From DASXQK01 sp963724385 (lineage in GTDB: Bacteria; Pseudomonadota; Alphaproteobacteria; Dongiales; Dongiaceae), in contig CAVRUJ010000001.1 in assembly GCA_963724385.1 (NCBI GenBank), forward strand, positions 1,612,001 to 1,676,000: DNA of 64,000 nt, written 5' to 3'. The first letter of the stretch is position 1; each line of letters begins with the position of its first letter. This document shows, in pieces, positions 62,483 through 64,000 of the stretch. The translations under genes were made by a program, and so were the position numbers. The notes under the pieces were generated by a model that saw nothing but the letters and a program-made list of their open reading frames with translations, had not been told where the DNA came from and made no database searches.

Positions 62483-63376
62483 ATGATGAAAAATACGGTG
62501 AAAACTCTCAAACGGCTTGGCCTGATGTCGAGCGTGGGGCTAATCGCGATTTCCACGTCGAGCTTCGCCAACCCATCCGGACAGGCCAACTCGCCTGTTG
62601 TGAGCGCGAATCTGCAAGTCGCTGACGCACAGCAGCCACCGAAGAAGCTGCCCCCGCCGCAGCCAAAGCAGCAGCAGACCCAGCAGCAAAAGCAACCACT
62701 ACAGCCGCCAAGGCAGCCGTCACAGCAGCAGGCCCAACAGCAGAAGCAACCGCTACAGCAGCCAGGGCAGCCGCTCCAGCAGCAGGCCCAGCAGCAGAAG
62801 CAACCGCTACAGCAGCCAGGGCAGCCGCTCCAGCAGCAGGCCCAGCAGCAGAAGCAGCCGCTGCAGCAGCCAAAGCTGCCGCTCCAGCAGCAGGCCCAAC
62901 AGCAGAAGCAACCACTACAGCAGCCAAGGCAGCCGTTACAGCAGCAGGCCCAGCAGCAGAAGCAGCCGCTGCAGCAGGCGAAGCAGCCGCTGCAGCAGCA
63001 GTCCCAGCAGCAGCAAAGCCAGCAGGGCCATCGCTACGATTGGGCCACGTATCAGCCAGGTCATCGCCCGCCGCAGGCACAGCAATATAGCCAAAACTTC
63101 GACCCGCGCCCCTTCCAGACCAATCGGGACGCCGAACGCAGCTATCACTCGCAGCCCTATGTGCAACCAGAAGGCTGGTACAGCCGGCGGTGGGTCTATG
63201 GCGAGACCCTGCCTACCGCATTCTGGGGCCGTACTTATTGGCTGAGCAGCTACTGGGATTACGGACTGATGGACCCACCCTATGGCTACGTATGGGTGCG
63301 CGATGGCTTCGACGCCTTGTTGATCGATGTCGAGACCGGGCAAATTCTCAGTGTCACATACGGGGTGTTTGCGTAG
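62483..63376 (+). CDS. RcnB-like envelope protein with a Gln/Pro repeat domain
   Basis: A 297-residue protein with a signal peptide ('LGLMSSVGLIAISTSSFA'). A repeat region covers about residues 50-195, including six 18-residue units of the type KQPLQQP-x-QPLQQQAQQQ. The C-terminal domain at about 200-297 is RcnB-like ('WYSRRWVYGETLPTAFWGRTYWLSSYWDYGL', 'VRDGFDALLIDVETGQIL'). RcnB in E. coli is a periplasmic protein affecting Ni/Co efflux; here the long Gln-rich insert is unusual. AAAGGTGG serves the tandem ATGs at 62483/62486. Confidence 0.82.
   Translation: MMKNTVKTLKRLGLMSSVGLIAISTSSFANPSGQANSPVVSANLQVADAQQPPKKLPPPQPKQQQTQQQKQPLQPPRQPSQQQAQQQKQPLQQPGQPLQQQAQQQKQPLQQPGQPLQQQAQQQKQPLQQPKLPLQQQAQQQKQPLQQPRQPLQQQAQQQKQPLQQAKQPLQQQSQQQQSQQGHRYDWATYQPGHRPPQAQQYSQNFDPRPFQTNRDAERSYHSQPYVQPEGWYSRRWVYGETLPTAFWGRTYWLSSYWDYGLMDPPYGYVWVRDGFDALLIDVETGQILSVTYGVFA
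62690..63013 (+). repeat. Six tandem 54-bp repeats inside the RcnB-like gene
   Basis: Each unit encodes 18 residues (KQPLQQP-x-QPLQQQAQQQ). Units 2 and 3 are identical in protein and nearly so in DNA; the others differ at one to three residues. Such arrays change length by slippage, so the copy number may vary between strains. Confidence 0.85.
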
Positions 63377-63848
63377 CCCCATCACCTCAACGGAGGGCAC
63401 TGCGGAAATATGTGTCTCAACGGTCTGGATGACGAACTGACGGCGGCTGCTCGGCTGGCTCTCTTCAGGACGGGCGCTATCAAGGAGTGTGGCCGCCATC
63501 AGGAGGTGAATATTCGGCTTGGCGACCACGATGCCGAGCGAGACGACTATAACCACCGCCGACCCCACTCTTCGCTCGGCTATCGGCCGCCGGCTCCAGG
63601 AGCCTGGCTTAACTTACCGGCGGACACCCGCTCCGCTTCGCCAGTGCTCCGCGGGGGTCCGGCTGACCCAAAAGTTCGTTCTGCTGTTACATAGAACCCG
63701 GCTGCGCACTCGGGGGCCGGTCACCTTGCTCCCGGCCCGACAGGGCGACAATAGCATTCCACGGCGGCAAAGCCGCTGAGGCTCTTTGCCCGAACAATCC
63801 CCGACACAGCGACGCCACTTGCCAGCCAGGTTTCCAGCTTTGAACTGC
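63377..63848. other. Region with an IS3 relic, otherwise empty
   Basis: About 470 bp between the RcnB-like gene and the lipase-like gene. It contains the tail of an IS3-type transposase (63542-63610). Other ORFs are spurious. Confidence 0.4.
63542..63610 (+). pseudogene. IS3-family transposase OrfB tail
   Basis: Encodes 'DDYNHRRPHSSLGYRPPAPG', the well-known C-terminal signature of IS3-type OrfB (YN..RPHSSLG..P). The rest of the transposase is missing. Confidence 0.65.
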
Positions 63849-64000
63849 CTAGCTGCGGGCCACGCAGTCATTGGGCGCCGGAGCCCTGTCGAACCGATCG
63901 CGAATCCAGGCCGCCGCGGCCGCCGCGCTGTTCTCGCCGGCGGTCATGTGGCCCAGTCCGGCAGCCTTCGCGAATTGCACGGTCTCGCCGCGCTTGCACA
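63849..64000 (-). CDS. Secreted lipase/alpha-beta hydrolase, C-terminal end
   Basis: The last 50 codons of a gene that begins beyond the window. The residues 'ETVQFAKAAGLGHMTAGENS' and 'AWIRDRFDRAPAPNDCVA' match the end of secreted LIP-type lipases, where the His of the 'GLGH' motif completes the catalytic triad and the final Cys is paired. The assignment rests only on this fragment. Confidence 0.6.
   Translation of the reverse strand, partial: CKRGETVQFAKAAGLGHMTAGENSAAAAAAWIRDRFDRAPAPNDCVARS

Noticed and set aside
62690..63013. Regular tandem repeats considered as a CRISPR array
   Set aside because: The units are contiguous without unique spacers and encode an in-frame Gln/Pro repeat inside a signal-peptide-bearing protein.
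62508..63080. Ala-rich minus-strand ORF of 190 codons
   Set aside because: It is the antisense frame of the Gln/Pro repeat (CAG/CTG codons read as Ala/Leu) and has no start signals.
1..64000. tRNA, rRNA, riboswitch and prophage signatures
   Set aside because: I looked for T-loop-like GTTCRA-containing cloverleaf patterns, rRNA segments, common riboswitch cores and phage structural genes and found none that I could support by eye; a covariance-model scan would be needed for certainty.

Overview
The window is a GC-rich stretch of bacterial chromosome. The mix of families points to an alphaproteobacterium, most likely of the order Hyphomicrobiales (Rhizobiales). Indicators are two CIRCE-linked Hsp20 genes, a CpaC-type secretin, LTXXQ (CpxP/Spy-like) and RcnB-like envelope proteins, CsbD and DUF883 stress proteins, and decayed C-termini of large serine recombinases. 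This placement is inference from families; no rRNA or tRNA gene was found. There is no recognisable phage, plasmid backbone or CRISPR array.

Layout. 1-3752: tail of an amino-acid ABC binding protein, then arcA-arcB-arcC, the arginine deiminase pathway (arcB carries a frameshift). 3805-9356: an unknown lipoprotein, then an Mla/Mce-type lipid transporter operon (permease, ATPase, MCE protein, PqiC-like lipoprotein). 9414-13745: a hypothetical gene, a SulP transporter with a frameshift, a conserved hypothetical, and two Hsp20 genes behind a CIRCE operator. 13896-21757: a TetR-controlled dioxygenase-fold gene with an ABC-2 exporter, a cupin/VOC/SDR/LysR group, an XRE regulator, and scattered relics of recombinases and insertion sequences. 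21996-25166: a Cpx-like module (histidine kinase and regulator, divergent LTXXQ protein). 27124-33398: a lone secretin with a small coupled upstream ORF, then a complete permease/ATPase/HlyD/outer-membrane-factor exporter. 33449-36600: a dead IS5-type element, YCII protein, frameshifted LysR and an acetyltransferase. 36774-45159: a molybdopterin oxidoreductase, a hydrolase/tautomerase/flavin-monooxygenase group with its LysR, a DUF899 protein and an amidase. 45422-49121: chimeric and frameshifted genes, small envelope proteins and a broken transposase. 49313-54341: a YhiI/RbbA/YhhJ-type exporter operon. 54835-64000: gene-poor DNA with a recombinase relic, then a dense cluster of very small stress or envelope genes: two oppositely oriented copies of a csbD plus membrane-microprotein pair, DUF883, a broken VIT-family transporter, a Thr-rich secreted protein and a Gln/Pro-repeat RcnB-like protein. 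The window ends inside a lipase-like gene.

Two themes stand out. First, envelope and stress functions dominate: lipid transport, three exporters, Cpx-like sensing, heat shock, and small membrane proteins. Second, there is much decay. Single-base indels break at least six otherwise complete genes. Two chimeric genes mark deletion junctions. Four serine-recombinase C-terminal relics and several transposase fragments lie between the operons. The frameshifts could be real or could be sequencing errors; read-level data would decide. The most distinctive new-looking items are the duplicated csbD-microprotein module and a 47-bp palindromic repeat present three times between 21.5 and 27.0 kb.
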